A stretch of 64,000 nucleotides of DNA. Origin: Syntrophus aciditrophicus SB. GTDB lineage: Bacteria; Desulfobacterota; Syntrophia; Syntrophales; Syntrophaceae. The stretch is taken from positions 248,001 to 312,000 of the forward strand of contig NC_007759.1 of assembly GCF_000013405.1 (NCBI RefSeq), written 5' to 3'. The position numbers and the translations under genes were made by a program. Positions 44,375 through 53,561 of the stretch are shown one piece after another. The stretch's first letter is position 1, and each line of letters opens with the position of its first letter. Below the pieces are notes generated by a model. That model saw nothing but the letters and a program-made list of their open reading frames with translations. It searched no databases and was not told the origin of the DNA.

Positions 44375-45586
44375 ATGCCGGAGTTCCTGTGGGAAGCAAC
44401 CACCCGGAGGGGTGAAGTCAAAAAGGGGGAAATGAAGGTTGCGGATGAAGCCGCTTTACGAACGCTGCTTCGCCGGCAGGGTTTAAAATCGATCACGATC
44501 AGGAAAAAACCCAAGGATCTCCTCGAATATCTACCCTTCCTCAAACAGAAGGTCAAAGAGAAGCAGATCGTCGTCTTCGCCCGAATCTTTTCGACGATGA
44601 TCAATTCCGGCCTCCCGTTGATTCAGTGTCTCGATCTCCTGGCCCAGCAGGAAACCAACAAAACCTTTGCCAAGGCCATCACGGCCATAAAAGAAGATAT
44701 TGAAGGCGGTTCATCTTTGACCGATGCCTTGAAAAAGTATCCGGAAATTTTCGATGAACTGTTTGTAAATCTTATTGCGGCGGGGGAGAGTGGCGGCATT
44801 CTGGACGTCATCCTGGGACGTCTTTCCACGTACATGGAAAAAGCCATGAAACTCAAACGCAAGGTAAAGGGAGCCCTGACCTACCCGATCAGCGTTCTGG
44901 TGATTTCCATCGGTGTGGTGACTCTGCTGCTGTTGAAGGTCATTCCCGTATTCCAGAAGCTGTTTGCCGACATGGGAGGGGCGTTGCCGGCGCCGACTCA
45001 GTTTCTGGTCAATGCCAGCGCGTTCATGCAGAACTATTTTGTCTATATGGTTGCCGGCGTCATTGCCGCTTTCTTTGCGTTCAAACAATTTTACCGCACC
45101 GAAAAGGGAACTGTTCTGGTGGACAGTATGCTGCTGAAAATGCCTGTCTTCGGTCCGCTCCTTAAAAAGGTAGCAGTAGCCAAATTTACCCGAACCCTTT
45201 CCACGATGATGAGCAGTGGTGTCCCGATCCTCGATGGTCTTGCCATTGTGAGCAAGACATCAGGAAACAGGATTGTGGAAGAGGCTCTGATGAATACCAG
45301 ACGGAGCATCAGTGAAGGAAAAACAATCGCGGAACCGCTTGAAGCATCGGGACTTTTTCCTCCCATGGTCGTTCAGATGATTGCCGTGGGCGAACATACC
45401 GGCGCCCTGGATGCCATGCTGGCTAAAATAGCGGATTTTTATGATGATGAAGTGGATGCCGCGGTAAGCGCCATGACCGCTCTGCTGGAACCTTTCATGA
45501 TGGTGTTTCTGGGAGGCGTTGTCGGCGGAATGATTATTGCGATGTACCTGCCAATCTTCCAGATGGCTTCCGTGGTGGGGGGATAA
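44375..45586 (+). CDS. pilC: Type IV pilus / type II secretion inner-membrane platform protein (PilC/GspF)
   Basis: A 403-residue membrane protein with two T2SSF domains. The N-terminus has FLWEATTRRGEVKKGEM. The first domain contains FARIFSTMINSGLPLIQCLD and ETNKTFAKAITAIKEDIEGG (part). The second repeats the pattern with FTRTLSTMMSSGVPILDGL. Three membrane helices lie at about 175, 225 and 380. It recruits the assembly ATPase in the inner membrane. No pilB, pilT or pilin gene is adjacent, so it is an isolated copy here. Confidence 0.95.
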   Translation: MPEFLWEATTRRGEVKKGEMKVADEAALRTLLRRQGLKSITIRKKPKDLLEYLPFLKQKVKEKQIVVFARIFSTMINSGLPLIQCLDLLAQQETNKTFAKAITAIKEDIEGGSSLTDALKKYPEIFDELFVNLIAAGESGGILDVILGRLSTYMEKAMKLKRKVKGALTYPISVLVISIGVVTLLLLKVIPVFQKLFADMGGALPAPTQFLVNASAFMQNYFVYMVAGVIAAFFAFKQFYRTEKGTVLVDSMLLKMPVFGPLLKKVAVAKFTRTLSTMMSSGVPILDGLAIVSKTSGNRIVEEALMNTRRSISEGKTIAEPLEASGLFPPMVVQMIAVGEHTGALDAMLAKIADFYDDEVDAAVSAMTALLEPFMMVFLGGVVGGMIIAMYLPIFQMASVVGG

Positions 45587-45589
45587 AAA

Positions 45590-45666
45590 TGGTCGGGATG
45601 GCGCGATTTGAACGCGCGACTCCTGCGTCCCGAACGCAGTGCCCTACCAAGCTGGGCCACATCCCG
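45590..45666 (-). tRNA. tRNA-Pro (CGG)
   Basis: A 77-nt cloverleaf on the minus strand. Acceptor stem CGGGATG pairs with CATCCCG. The anticodon loop TTCGGGA gives CGG, and the T arm is GCGCGTTCAAATCGCGC. CCA is encoded. Its 3' end lies 4 nt from the convergent pilC stop. Confidence 0.97.
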
Positions 45667-45900
45667 ACAGGGGGAGTTCATATAAAATTTATACGGAAAT
45701 GTCCATCATTATTTCATGATCCTGCATAAAAAATAATCTTCCCCCGATTTACGGACCGTGAGCGAACAGCGCATGATACACTGTATTTATACAGAATATT
45801 ACTGAATTTTTCCTGGTATCCATCTTGTTCCTGCTCTATTGTTTTTTGCTTTTCAACATGATATTTATTGATGAAATAGAGAAATAAAGGGGGACTATTC

Positions 45901-46317
45901 TTGATTATTTATGATCTGAAATGTGAAAATGGGCATAAGTTCGAAGGATGGTTCAGGGACAGAAAGGCCTTTGAAGAACAGAAGGCGCAGAGGTTGATTG
46001 CCTGTCCCGTCTGTGGAAGTTCAAACTCGGAGTTATTGCCTTCTTTTCCGAGGATCATGAGCCGGGAGGGAGAAAATGCCTCAGGAAAGGATGCCAGAGA
46101 AATCAGTCCCCTGAAACTCCTGCATAAAATTCAGAAATACGTCAGCAAGAATTTTGAAGACGTCGGTGAGCGGTTTGCGGAAACCGCGCTGAATATCCAT
46201 CATGGCAAAGAAGATCCGAGAAATATTAAAGGGACTACAACACAGCAGGAGGAGGACGTCTTGAAAGAAGAAGGTATACCGTTTTTTAAAATTCCCCTCC
46301 CCAAGTTGGACAGTTAA
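45901..46317 (+). CDS. DUF1178 family protein
   Basis: A 138-residue protein with the DUF1178 N-terminus MIIYDLKCENGHKFEGWF and a CPVCGS pair, suggesting a small zinc site together with the first Cys. The tail ends in EGIPFFKIPLPKLDS, also typical. Function unknown. The start is TTG at 45901, supported by AAAGGGGG upstream and by the conserved MIIYDL start. Confidence 0.9.
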   Translation: MIIYDLKCENGHKFEGWFRDRKAFEEQKAQRLIACPVCGSSNSELLPSFPRIMSREGENASGKDAREISPLKLLHKIQKYVSKNFEDVGERFAETALNIHHGKEDPRNIKGTTTQQEEDVLKEEGIPFFKIPLPKLDS

Positions 46318-46519
46318 GGACCGGCAACCTTTTTCGATAATCTAAAATCACACCCGAAAACTTTCAAAAGCCAAAGTCCGTAGAGAATTGTTAGAGATGT
46401 CAGGCAAGCCCGTGCTTGATCACAGGGAATAGCTCATTCCCCTCATACATAAGAGGAAAAAACAGGGCAGGGATAATGGTCATAATCGAAAGCCCGGTGT
46501 ATGGAAGAGAAAATTAAGC

Positions 46520-48829
46520 ATGCAGAAACTTTATGGGAACATTCTTGAAGCGATTGGAAATACGCCGCTTGTTGAGATTCGCAGGTTGAACCCGAACCCG
46601 AACGTAAAAATCTATGCCAAGCTGGAAAGTTTCAATCCCGGGGGGTCCATCAAGGACCGGACCGCCCTTTATATGATCAATGAGGCAGAACGGCGCGGGG
46701 AACTCACCAAAGATAAAATCATCCTGGAAGCAACCAGCGGCAATACCGGCATTGGTCTGGCCCTCATTGCGGCGGCAAAGGGTTATCGCGTCTGCTTTGC
46801 AATGGCGGAGTCGGCGAGTGACGAGAGGAAAAAAATACTGAAGGCCCTGGGGGCGGAATTGCATTTTACTCCAGCCAGCCTGGGCACCGATGGTGCGATA
46901 GAAACAGTATACAGCATGATGCGGGAAAACCCGGACCGTTATTTCGTCCCTGATCAGTTTAACAATCCCGATAATATTCTGGCCCATTATCACGGGACGG
47001 CCGAGGAAATCTGGCAGCAGACCGGGGGCCGTGTCACCATGGCGATTGCCACAATGGGGACAACGGGAACCGTCATGGGGATTGCCAGGCGGTTGAAGGA
47101 GTATAATCCGGAAGTACGGATTGTCGGGGTGGAACCTTATCTGCAGCACAAGATTCAGGGTCTGAAAAATATGAAGGAATCCTACCGTCCCGGAATCTAC
47201 GACAAACGCTGCCTTGATGAAAAAGTCAATATTCTTGATGAGGATGCCTATGAGATGGCCAGAAGGCTGGCCAGAGAAGAAGGAATCCTGGCTGGAATGA
47301 GCTCCGGAGCGGCCATGCACGTGGCGGCACAAAAGGCAAAAGAAATGAAAGAGGGCGTGATCGTGGTTATTTTTCCGGACAGCGGCGAACGCTATCTCAG
47401 TACAGAGCTCTTCATGGATAAGGAAGAATCGACCATACGATTCTACAATGTCCTGTCCCGGAGCAAAAACTTCTTCCGGCCTGTTAATCCGGATAAGGTG
47501 CTGATGCATTCCTGCGGTCCCACGACCCACGAAGTTCCGCACATCGGCAGTTACCGCCGGTTTGTGGTGTCCGACTTGATCCGGCGTTATCTGGAATTCC
47601 GGGGATATGAAGTGAAACATGTTCTCAATATCATCGATCTGGCTGACCGGTCCATTCGAGGCGCCGAGCGGGAAGGGATGGATCTGGGTGTATACACTGC
47701 TCGCTGCGAAGAGGTATTCCTTAATGATATCAATAAATTGAATATAAAAAAGGATGAAAGCTATCCACGGGCCAGTGAGAATTTTGACAGCATGGTGAAG
47801 CTGGTGGAAAAGCTGGTTGACAAGGGATTTGCCTATGAAAAATTGAGATCCGTCTATTTTGATATATCCAAGCTGAGAGATTATGGATGCCTTTCCAATA
47901 TTGACCTGGTCAGGGTGCAGCATGGCAGAAGGATCGATCTGGACGATTATGAAAAAGACAGCCCCGTGGATTTCACACTCCTTAAACGATCCACCCTGAG
48001 TGAACTGAAACGGGGGGTATTCTTCAAGACCCGCTGGGGCAACGTCAGGCCGAGTTGGCACTTGGAATGCGCTGCCATCGCCCAGCACTATCTGGCGGAT
48101 ACCTTTGACATTCACGCGAGCGGTTCCGATATTGTATTCCCTCACTGTGAAAATGTCATGGCAATCGGCAAGGCAGCCACGGGGAAAAGGATTGCAAATT
48201 ACTGGATCAACACGGAACTGGTCATGGTCGGCGGGAAAAAGATGTCCCGCTCGCTCAACAACGCTCTGACCCTTGAGGATTTGGAAAAGAAGGGTTATTC
48301 CGGCAGGGAAGTCCGGTTCTTCCTGGTCAGCTCGCACTATCGGAAGCCGCTGAATTTTTCCTTCGGCGCCCTGGATACGGCCAAGAATACGGTTTTGAAA
48401 TTAAATGGGTTCATCCAGCGTCTGATCCGGTTAAAGGCCGGGGAGGGCGATCCCGATCTTGAACAGAAGCTGTACGATCTTCGCCAGGGTTTCACAGCGG
48501 CCATGGATGATGATCTGAACATTTCCGGGGCTTTGGCCGTTCTGTTCGACTTTGTCAAAAAAGTCAGCAGCTCACTTGCTCAAGGCGTTCTGACCGTGGA
48601 GCAGCGGGATCAGGTTCTGGAGGCCTTGAAAAAAATCGATGACGTGCTTGGCGTGATGAAGTTCGAGGAGGAACAAATCAGTGAAGAGGCCCTGCAGCTA
48701 ATGAAAAGGAGAGAAGCCTTGCGTCAGGAAGGCCGGTGGGCGCAGGCGGATGAAATTCGCCAGAGGCTTCTGGACATGGGCGTTGTTGTGGCCGATACAC
48801 CGGAAGGCATGGTTTGGCGCCTGAAATGA
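46520..48829 (+). CDS. cysS: Fusion of cysteine synthase and cysteinyl-tRNA synthetase
   Basis: A single 769-residue frame without interruption. Residues 1-305 are a PLP-dependent cysteine synthase (GNTPLVEI, K45 in GGSIKDR, EATSGNTGIGLAL, the ATMGTTGTVMGI loop). Residues about 312-769 are a class I cysteinyl-tRNA synthetase: SCGPT (C332), HIGS (341-344) in place of HIGH, WHLEC (C517), DIHASGSD, FPHCEN (H542) and KMSRS (574-578). By alignment from memory, the fourth zinc ligand (Glu in HHENE) is Val546. The product could make cysteine and load it on tRNA-Cys in one polypeptide. A GGGAAT/ATTCCC hairpin lies about 80 nt upstream; no T-box was found. Confidence 0.95.
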   Translation: MQKLYGNILEAIGNTPLVEIRRLNPNPNVKIYAKLESFNPGGSIKDRTALYMINEAERRGELTKDKIILEATSGNTGIGLALIAAAKGYRVCFAMAESASDERKKILKALGAELHFTPASLGTDGAIETVYSMMRENPDRYFVPDQFNNPDNILAHYHGTAEEIWQQTGGRVTMAIATMGTTGTVMGIARRLKEYNPEVRIVGVEPYLQHKIQGLKNMKESYRPGIYDKRCLDEKVNILDEDAYEMARRLAREEGILAGMSSGAAMHVAAQKAKEMKEGVIVVIFPDSGERYLSTELFMDKEESTIRFYNVLSRSKNFFRPVNPDKVLMHSCGPTTHEVPHIGSYRRFVVSDLIRRYLEFRGYEVKHVLNIIDLADRSIRGAEREGMDLGVYTARCEEVFLNDINKLNIKKDESYPRASENFDSMVKLVEKLVDKGFAYEKLRSVYFDISKLRDYGCLSNIDLVRVQHGRRIDLDDYEKDSPVDFTLLKRSTLSELKRGVFFKTRWGNVRPSWHLECAAIAQHYLADTFDIHASGSDIVFPHCENVMAIGKAATGKRIANYWINTELVMVGGKKMSRSLNNALTLEDLEKKGYSGREVRFFLVSSHYRKPLNFSFGALDTAKNTVLKLNGFIQRLIRLKAGEGDPDLEQKLYDLRQGFTAAMDDDLNISGALAVLFDFVKKVSSSLAQGVLTVEQRDQVLEALKKIDDVLGVMKFEEEQISEEALQLMKRREALRQEGRWAQADEIRQRLLDMGVVVADTPEGMVWRLK

Positions 48830-48975
48830 TTTGGGGCGGGATTGAGCTTCCCCAACCAAGGCATGGCGGCGTCGGGAGATCGGAACTTTTATCTGTCGCA
48901 GAAAATGCCCTGGCCGCTCTATAGATTAGGATAAACCGACTTGCGGGCAGCTGGGGTGGAACGGAGGAAGTTGCT

Positions 48976-49812
48976 ATGGACGATAGGCTTATCAAAAGAT
49001 CCCTGATCGCGGGTTCATGGTATCCAGGAAGTCCTCGAGTCCTGAGCAGGGACATTATGGATTACTTCGACAATGTGCCCGGCAAGACTGTTCAGGGGCG
49101 GATTCTGGGGCTCGTCGCTCCCCATGCGGGATACATGTATTCCGGTCAGGTTGCAGCACACGCCTATAAAGAAATAAAAGGACAGACTTACGATGTTGTC
49201 TTCGTTATCGGACCCAGTCATAGGGCATTCTTTCGGGGGGTGTCCCTGTTCAAGGAGGGGGGATACGAAACCCCTCTGGGCATCGTCGATGTCCATGAGG
49301 ACATGGCTGCCCGGCTTCTGGAGCAGGATCCTCGAATTGCCTTTCTGCCGGATGTCCATCTACAGGAACACTCCGTTGAAATACAGCTCCCCTTTCTGCA
49401 GGTCGCTCTCGGTGAGTTCAGCTTTGTTCCCCTGATCATGGGCGATCAGGATTATGAGACGTGCAGGGTTCTGGCCGATGCGATTGTCAACTGCTGTGGA
49501 AATAAACAAGTTTTAATTGTAGGGAGTTCGGATTTGTCTCATTATCATGGCTATGAGCAGGCCGTTAGAATGGATTCACGAATCCTCGAACATCTCCGTA
49601 AAATGGACGAGTGCGGCTTGATCAGAGATTTGAGCAGTGGAACCGGTGAGGCCTGCGGCGGCGGCCCGGCTGCCGTGACCATGATGGTGGCCAGGCAACT
49701 GGGTGCGGATAAGGCGGCTGTTCTGAAATACGCCAATTCCGGTGATGTGACCGGAGACAGGAGTGGAGTAGTCGGCTATGCAGCAGCGGTCTTTTATGAA
49801 GGGGAATCTTGA
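48976..49812 (+). CDS. amrB: MEMO1-family, AmmeMemoRadiSam system protein B
   Basis: A 278-residue protein of the MEMO family, related to extradiol dioxygenases. It has AGSWYPGSPRVL, VAPHAGYMYSGQVAAHAY, VIGPSHRAFFRGVSL, LQEHSVEIQLPFLQ and SSDLSHYHGYEQA; the histidines in HAGYMYSG, PSHR, EHS and LSHY are the metal-site positions. Its role is not established. System protein A follows after 44 nt. Confidence 0.93.
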   Translation: MDDRLIKRSLIAGSWYPGSPRVLSRDIMDYFDNVPGKTVQGRILGLVAPHAGYMYSGQVAAHAYKEIKGQTYDVVFVIGPSHRAFFRGVSLFKEGGYETPLGIVDVHEDMAARLLEQDPRIAFLPDVHLQEHSVEIQLPFLQVALGEFSFVPLIMGDQDYETCRVLADAIVNCCGNKQVLIVGSSDLSHYHGYEQAVRMDSRILEHLRKMDECGLIRDLSSGTGEACGGGPAAVTMMVARQLGADKAAVLKYANSGDVTGDRSGVVGYAAAVFYEGES

Positions 49813-49856
49813 TTGGCCGAATCGCCGGGCCGGTGATGAAGGCATAGACAGGGGGA

Positions 49857-50435
49857 ATGGGAATGAGTTTATCACCAGAGGATAAAAAGGCATTGCTGAG
49901 TATCGTTCGATCAACGATCGAGAAGAGCCTTAAGGCTGGAACAGAACCCTGTGATCTGACAGGGAAGGATGAGATTCCCTCCGCGCTCAAGGAGAAAAGG
50001 GGTGCTTTTGTAACTCTGAAAAAACGAGGCCAGTTGCGTGGTTGCATCGGTTATATACAAGCCTTCAAACCTCTTGAACAAGCCGTGAGGGATATGGCCC
50101 TGGCCGCTGCCTTCGAGGATCCGAGGTTTATTCCGTTGAGCCCCGATGAACTGCCCGAAATTTCTATCGAGATATCCGTTTTAACGCCCTTAACGAAAAT
50201 AAGAAGTCTCGATGAAATTGAAGTCGGTAAACACGGATTGTATATTGTGCAGGGACCTTATTCTGGATTGCTGCTGCCTCAAGTGGCTATGGAATATGGT
50301 TGGGACTGCTTGACTTTTCTGGAGCAGACCTGTTATAAGGCCGGGCTTCCTCATGATGCGTGGCAGGATGAAAATACAGCCATCTTTATTTTCTCTGCCG
50401 AGATTATTGAAGAAAATGGGGATGTTGGAAAATAA
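49857..50435 (+). CDS. amrA: AMMECR1-domain, AmmeMemoRadiSam system protein A
   Basis: A 192-residue AMMECR1-family protein with the signature LRGCIGYIQAFKPLEQAVRD, ALAAAFEDPRFIPLSPDEL (in part), the IEISVLTPL strand and LPQVAMEYGWDCLTFLEQTC near the end. Function unknown; it is usually found with a MEMO protein and a radical SAM enzyme. The radical SAM partner is not in this window. Confidence 0.93.
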   Translation: MGMSLSPEDKKALLSIVRSTIEKSLKAGTEPCDLTGKDEIPSALKEKRGAFVTLKKRGQLRGCIGYIQAFKPLEQAVRDMALAAAFEDPRFIPLSPDELPEISIEISVLTPLTKIRSLDEIEVGKHGLYIVQGPYSGLLLPQVAMEYGWDCLTFLEQTCYKAGLPHDAWQDENTAIFIFSAEIIEENGDVGK

Positions 50436-50500
50436 ACGTGAAATCGTTGATTATTCCGGTGAATTTTTAGAATGCAGTAAAAATATTGTTTAAAATTTGC

Positions 50501-50529
50501 TTGACAAAAGAATGCAATCCCATTAAGTT
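50501..50529 (+). promoter_or_regulatory. Sigma-70 promoter of the tRNA-rpmG-secE operon
   Basis: TTGACA (50501-50506), 17 nt and TAAGTT (50524-50529), 68 nt upstream of tRNA-Thr. It is a strong match and well placed for the stable RNA operon. Confidence 0.7.
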
Positions 50530-50597
50530 CACCGCTTCAGGGTTTTGGTCTCCGACTATTTCTGTTGTCGGGCATCTGTTCAAGCATTTGCGTTTCT

Positions 50598-50673
50598 GCT
50601 GGCGTAGCTCAACAGGTAGAGCAGCTGATTTGTAATCAGCAGGTTGCGGGTTCGAGTCCCATCGCCAGCTCCA
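50598..50673 (+). tRNA. tRNA-Thr (TGT)
   Basis: A 76-nt cloverleaf. Acceptor GCTGGCG with CGCCAGC, anticodon stem GCTGA/TCAGC with loop TTTGTAA (anticodon TGT), CCA encoded. Confidence 0.98.
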
Positions 50674-50691
50674 GGTAAGTATTGCGGAATT

Positions 50692-50776
50692 GGAGGGGTT
50701 CCCGAGTGGTCAAAGGGAGCAGACTGTAAATCTGTCGGCTCAGCCTACGGAGGTTCGAACCCTCCCCCCTCCACCA
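50692..50776 (+). tRNA. tRNA-Tyr (GTA)
   Basis: An 85-nt class II tRNA with a long variable arm. Acceptor GGAGGGG with CCCCTCC, anticodon loop CTGTAAA (GTA), CCA encoded. Confidence 0.98.
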
Positions 50777-50845
50777 TTATTTCTGTAAGGCTGATAAAGG
50801 TAAGGAATAAGGCCTTCAAGGTTTTTCATCAAATTCCATCGGCAA

Positions 50846-50921
50846 GCGGGAGTAGCTCAGGGGCTAGAGCGTCAGCCTTCCAAGCTGAGGGTCGCGGGTT
50901 CGAATCCCGTTTCCCGCTCCA
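50846..50921 (+). tRNA. tRNA-Gly (TCC)
   Basis: A 76-nt cloverleaf. Acceptor GCGGGAG with TTCCCGC (one G-T pair), anticodon loop CTTCCAA (TCC), CCA encoded. Confidence 0.98.
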
Positions 50922-51063
50922 TTTAGTCAAATTTCAGGAACGTGTGGAGTTCTAAGGTTCTTCCAGTGTAATCGTGAGATGATCAACTGAGTATTAATGT
51001 ACAACTTGAAGAAGCAGGAACAAACCACTGAGAGTCGGTAAGTATCACAGGCGAAATCTTAAA

Positions 51064-51139
51064 GCCCACGTAGCTCAGTCGGTAGAGCACATCCTTGGTA
51101 AGGATGAGGTCACCAGTTCAATCCTGGTCGTGGGCTCCA
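51064..51139 (+). tRNA. tRNA-Thr (GGT)
   Basis: A 76-nt cloverleaf. Acceptor GCCCACG with CGTGGGC, anticodon loop TTGGTAA (GGT), CCA encoded. In many bacteria tuf follows here; in this window rpmG follows after 22 nt. Confidence 0.98.
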
Positions 51140-51161
51140 ATGGAGTGCAGGTAGGTGTGGA

Positions 51162-51311
51162 ATGCGTAATATCATTATCTTGGCATGTACAGAGTGCAAG
51201 CAGAAAAACTACACGACAACGAAAAATAAGCGGACGATGCAGGGTCGGTTTGAGATCAAGAAATACTGTCGGTTCTGCCGGTCACATAAGCTCCACAGGG
51301 AGACTAAGTAG
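51162..51311 (+). CDS. rpmG: 50S ribosomal protein L33
   Basis: A 49-residue protein ([20 protein letters not shown] at the start, then [16 protein letters not shown]). It keeps all four zinc-type cysteines (CxxC twice, the C+ form). ATG at 51162 has an AGGTGTGG site. It lies between tRNA-Thr and tRNA-Trp, the normal place upstream of secE. Confidence 0.96.
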   Translation: MRNIIILACTECKQKNYTTTKNKRTMQGRFEIKKYCRFCRSHKLHRETK

Positions 51312-51335
51312 GTAAATAAACATTAGAAAATGTAC

Positions 51336-51412
51336 AGGCCAGTAGCTCTAATGGATAGAGCGCCGGACTCCAAATCCGGATGCTGGGGGTTCGAGTCCCT
51401 CCTGGCCTGCCA
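51336..51412 (+). tRNA. tRNA-Trp (CCA)
   Basis: A 77-nt cloverleaf. Acceptor AGGCCAG with CTGGCCT, anticodon loop CTCCAAA (CCA), discriminator G as expected for Trp, CCA end encoded. It lies 29 nt before secE. Confidence 0.98.
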
Positions 51413-51441
51413 TTTTTTTTAGTGAATCAAGGGTCTTTGGC

Positions 51442-51657
51442 ATGAAAGACATAATCATAAGGCTCAAGGGCTATACCCAAACGGTAAGCCAGTTTCTGAA
51501 AGGAGCAAAGACGGAGCTTAAAAAAGTGACATGGCCGACGCCTAAGCAGACTTTGGCTTCTACCTCTGTGGTCATTGTCGTTGTCATCATTGTTTCCACT
51601 TTCCTCGGCATTGTAGATTTCGGTCTTGCCAAGACAATTAAGCTGGTTTTGGGTTAG
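51442..51657 (+). CDS. secE: Preprotein translocase subunit SecE
   Basis: A 71-residue single-helix SecE. The amphipathic FLKGAKTELKKVTWPTPKQT precedes a membrane helix (about 42-63). It clamps SecY in the SecYEG channel. Located between tRNA-Trp and nusG, as is conserved. Confidence 0.96.
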   Translation: MKDIIIRLKGYTQTVSQFLKGAKTELKKVTWPTPKQTLASTSVVIVVVIIVSTFLGIVDFGLAKTIKLVLG

Positions 51658-51663
51658 TAAACT

Positions 51664-52194
51664 ATGGCTTTCAAGTGGTATGTGGTACATACGTATTCCG
51701 GATTCGAAAGCAAGGTGAAGCAGTCTCTTCAGGAGAGGATCGAAGCGGCAGGTATGCAGGCTCGTTTTTCCGATATCCTGATTCCTGAGGAAGATGTTGT
51801 TGAGCTTGTGTCCGGTGAGAAAAAAACTTCAAAGCGCAAGTTCTTTCCTGGCTATATTCTTGTGAAGATGGAACTGGACGACGATACATGGCATCTTGTG
51901 AAGGATACCCCGAAGGTGACAGGGTTTATCGGGAGCAGGGAAAAACCGTCGCCCATCCCGGATAAAGATGTGGAGCTTCTCAAGACAAGAATCGATGAAG
52001 GCACCTTGAAACCCAAACCTAAGTTCAAATTTGAGGTGGGCGATCATGTAACCATTATCGACGGTCCGTTTACGAATTTCGATGGGGTCATCGATGAGGT
52101 CAAGGCCGAGAAAGGAAAATTGAGGGTTATCGTCAGCATTTTCGGTCGACCGACCCCGGTTGAGTTGGATTTCATTCAGGTTGTTCAGAGCTGA
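51664..52194 (+). CDS. nusG: Transcription termination/antitermination factor NusG
   Basis: A 176-residue factor with the NGN domain ([37 protein letters not shown]) and a C-terminal KOW domain ([20 protein letters not shown]). It binds the beta-prime subunit and links RNA polymerase to Rho or the ribosome. It starts 6 nt after secE. Confidence 0.97.
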   Translation: MAFKWYVVHTYSGFESKVKQSLQERIEAAGMQARFSDILIPEEDVVELVSGEKKTSKRKFFPGYILVKMELDDDTWHLVKDTPKVTGFIGSREKPSPIPDKDVELLKTRIDEGTLKPKPKFKFEVGDHVTIIDGPFTNFDGVIDEVKAEKGKLRVIVSIFGRPTPVELDFIQVVQS

Positions 52195-52250
52195 TCAGGA
52201 ATAAGTTTTTCCGGGGGCTCACGATAATAAAGTAGCGTAGGGTGGTAATT

Positions 52251-52676
52251 ATGGCCAAAAAAGTCATAGCAAATATCAAGCTTCAAATTAAAGCAGGAAA
52301 AGCGACGCCGTCGCCGCCCATAGGACCAGCTCTGGGCCAGCATGGTGTTAATATCATGGAATTCTGCAAGGCATACAACGCTCTCACGCAGAGCCAGGAA
52401 GGGATGGTTATCCCTGTGGTCATCACCGTCTATGCGGATCGTTCTTTTTCCTTTGTTACAAAGACGCCGCCGGCTGCGGTATTGCTCAAGCAAGCGGCGA
52501 AGATTGCCAAAGGCGCTGGCGATCCGAAGCGGGATAAGGTGGGGACGGTGTCGGCAGCTCAGGTGAGGGAGATTGCGGATTTGAAGTATAAAGATTTGAA
52601 TGCCGTAAACATTGAAGGGGCGATAAAGATCATTGAAGGGACGGCAAGATCTATGGGGATTGAAATATCCGGTTAG
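52251..52676 (+). CDS. rplK: 50S ribosomal protein L11
   Basis: A 141-residue protein: the N-terminal domain has [20 protein letters not shown], and the rRNA-binding C-terminal domain has [17 protein letters not shown] at 52251 gives standard length; the upstream GTG (52242) adds three residues. Confidence 0.97.
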   Translation: MAKKVIANIKLQIKAGKATPSPPIGPALGQHGVNIMEFCKAYNALTQSQEGMVIPVVITVYADRSFSFVTKTPPAAVLLKQAAKIAKGAGDPKRDKVGTVSAAQVREIADLKYKDLNAVNIEGAIKIIEGTARSMGIEISG

Positions 52677-52804
52677 TTCCCGAAGGTTTCGGCCTGTTAT
52701 CTGGTTTTCAGAAGAGGAATCGGTATCATAAAAAAGTAACGATCTGGACGCGATATATCTGTACGTATTGTTCCAGTTCGTATTCTGCACATTGAGGTTA
52801 AAGC

Positions 52805-53503
52805 ATGTCACGAAGGGGAAAAGTATATTTAAATGCGAGGGGAAAGGTGGAGGCTGGCCGCCGCTATACGCTTTCCGAGGCGTTGGCGCTCGTAACGGAT
52901 ACCGCAAGAGCAAAATTTGATGAAACGGTTGAGGCGGCTGTTCGTCTGGGTGTGAACCCGGCTCACGCGGATCAGATGGTGAGAGGAAGTGTTGTGTTGC
53001 CTAACGGTTTGGGAAAAACCGTGCGAGTACTTGTGTTTGCAAAGGGCGAAAAAGAGAAAGAGGCGCTCGATGCGGGAGCAGATTACGCCGGCTCGGATGA
53101 ATTCATTGAAAAGATCAAGTCGGGTTGGCTGGAGTTTGATCGTGTGATTGCGACACCGGATATGATGGGAAATGTCGGTAAGCTGGGTAAAATTCTCGGT
53201 CCCCGGGGGTTGATGCCCAATCCGAAAGTGGGAACAGTCACCTTTGATGTTGCAACAGCGGTTAAGGAAGTGAAAGCCGGCAAGGTGGAGTTTCGGGTTG
53301 AGAAGGCGGGAATCGTCCACAGTCCCGTTGGGAAAGTGTCCTTTGGTCCTGATAGATTGATGGAAAATATTCAAGCTCTCATTGAAATGATTATCAAGTT
53401 AAAACCTGCCACCAGTAAAGGGACTTATATAAAAGGAATAGCCCTTTCCTCTACAATGGGACCCGGCGTAAGGGTAGATCCACTGGATTTACGAAATCTC
53501 TAA
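52805..53503 (+). CDS. rplA: 50S ribosomal protein L1
   Basis: A 232-residue protein with [52 protein letters not shown] and [17 protein letters not shown]. It binds the L1 stalk of 23S rRNA and in many bacteria represses its own mRNA. It follows rplK by 128 nt. Confidence 0.97.
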   Translation: MSRRGKVYLNARGKVEAGRRYTLSEALALVTDTARAKFDETVEAAVRLGVNPAHADQMVRGSVVLPNGLGKTVRVLVFAKGEKEKEALDAGADYAGSDEFIEKIKSGWLEFDRVIATPDMMGNVGKLGKILGPRGLMPNPKVGTVTFDVATAVKEVKAGKVEFRVEKAGIVHSPVGKVSFGPDRLMENIQALIEMIIKLKPATSKGTYIKGIALSSTMGPGVRVDPLDLRNL

Positions 53504-53561
53504 AGTCAAGATCGTTCTGTTTTTGTCAGTCAAGGCAGATGTGAAATCATACCACTAAAAA

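Noticed and set aside
46321-46519. T-box riboswitch upstream of the cysteine fusion gene
   Set aside because: No T-box core (TGGNACCGCG-like) or specifier loop was found; only a small GGGAAT hairpin is present.
46514-48337. A 607-codon open frame on the strand opposite the CysK-CysRS fusion
   Set aside because: It is a shadow produced by codon usage of the real gene; it shows no family motif and its sense partner has all expected motifs.
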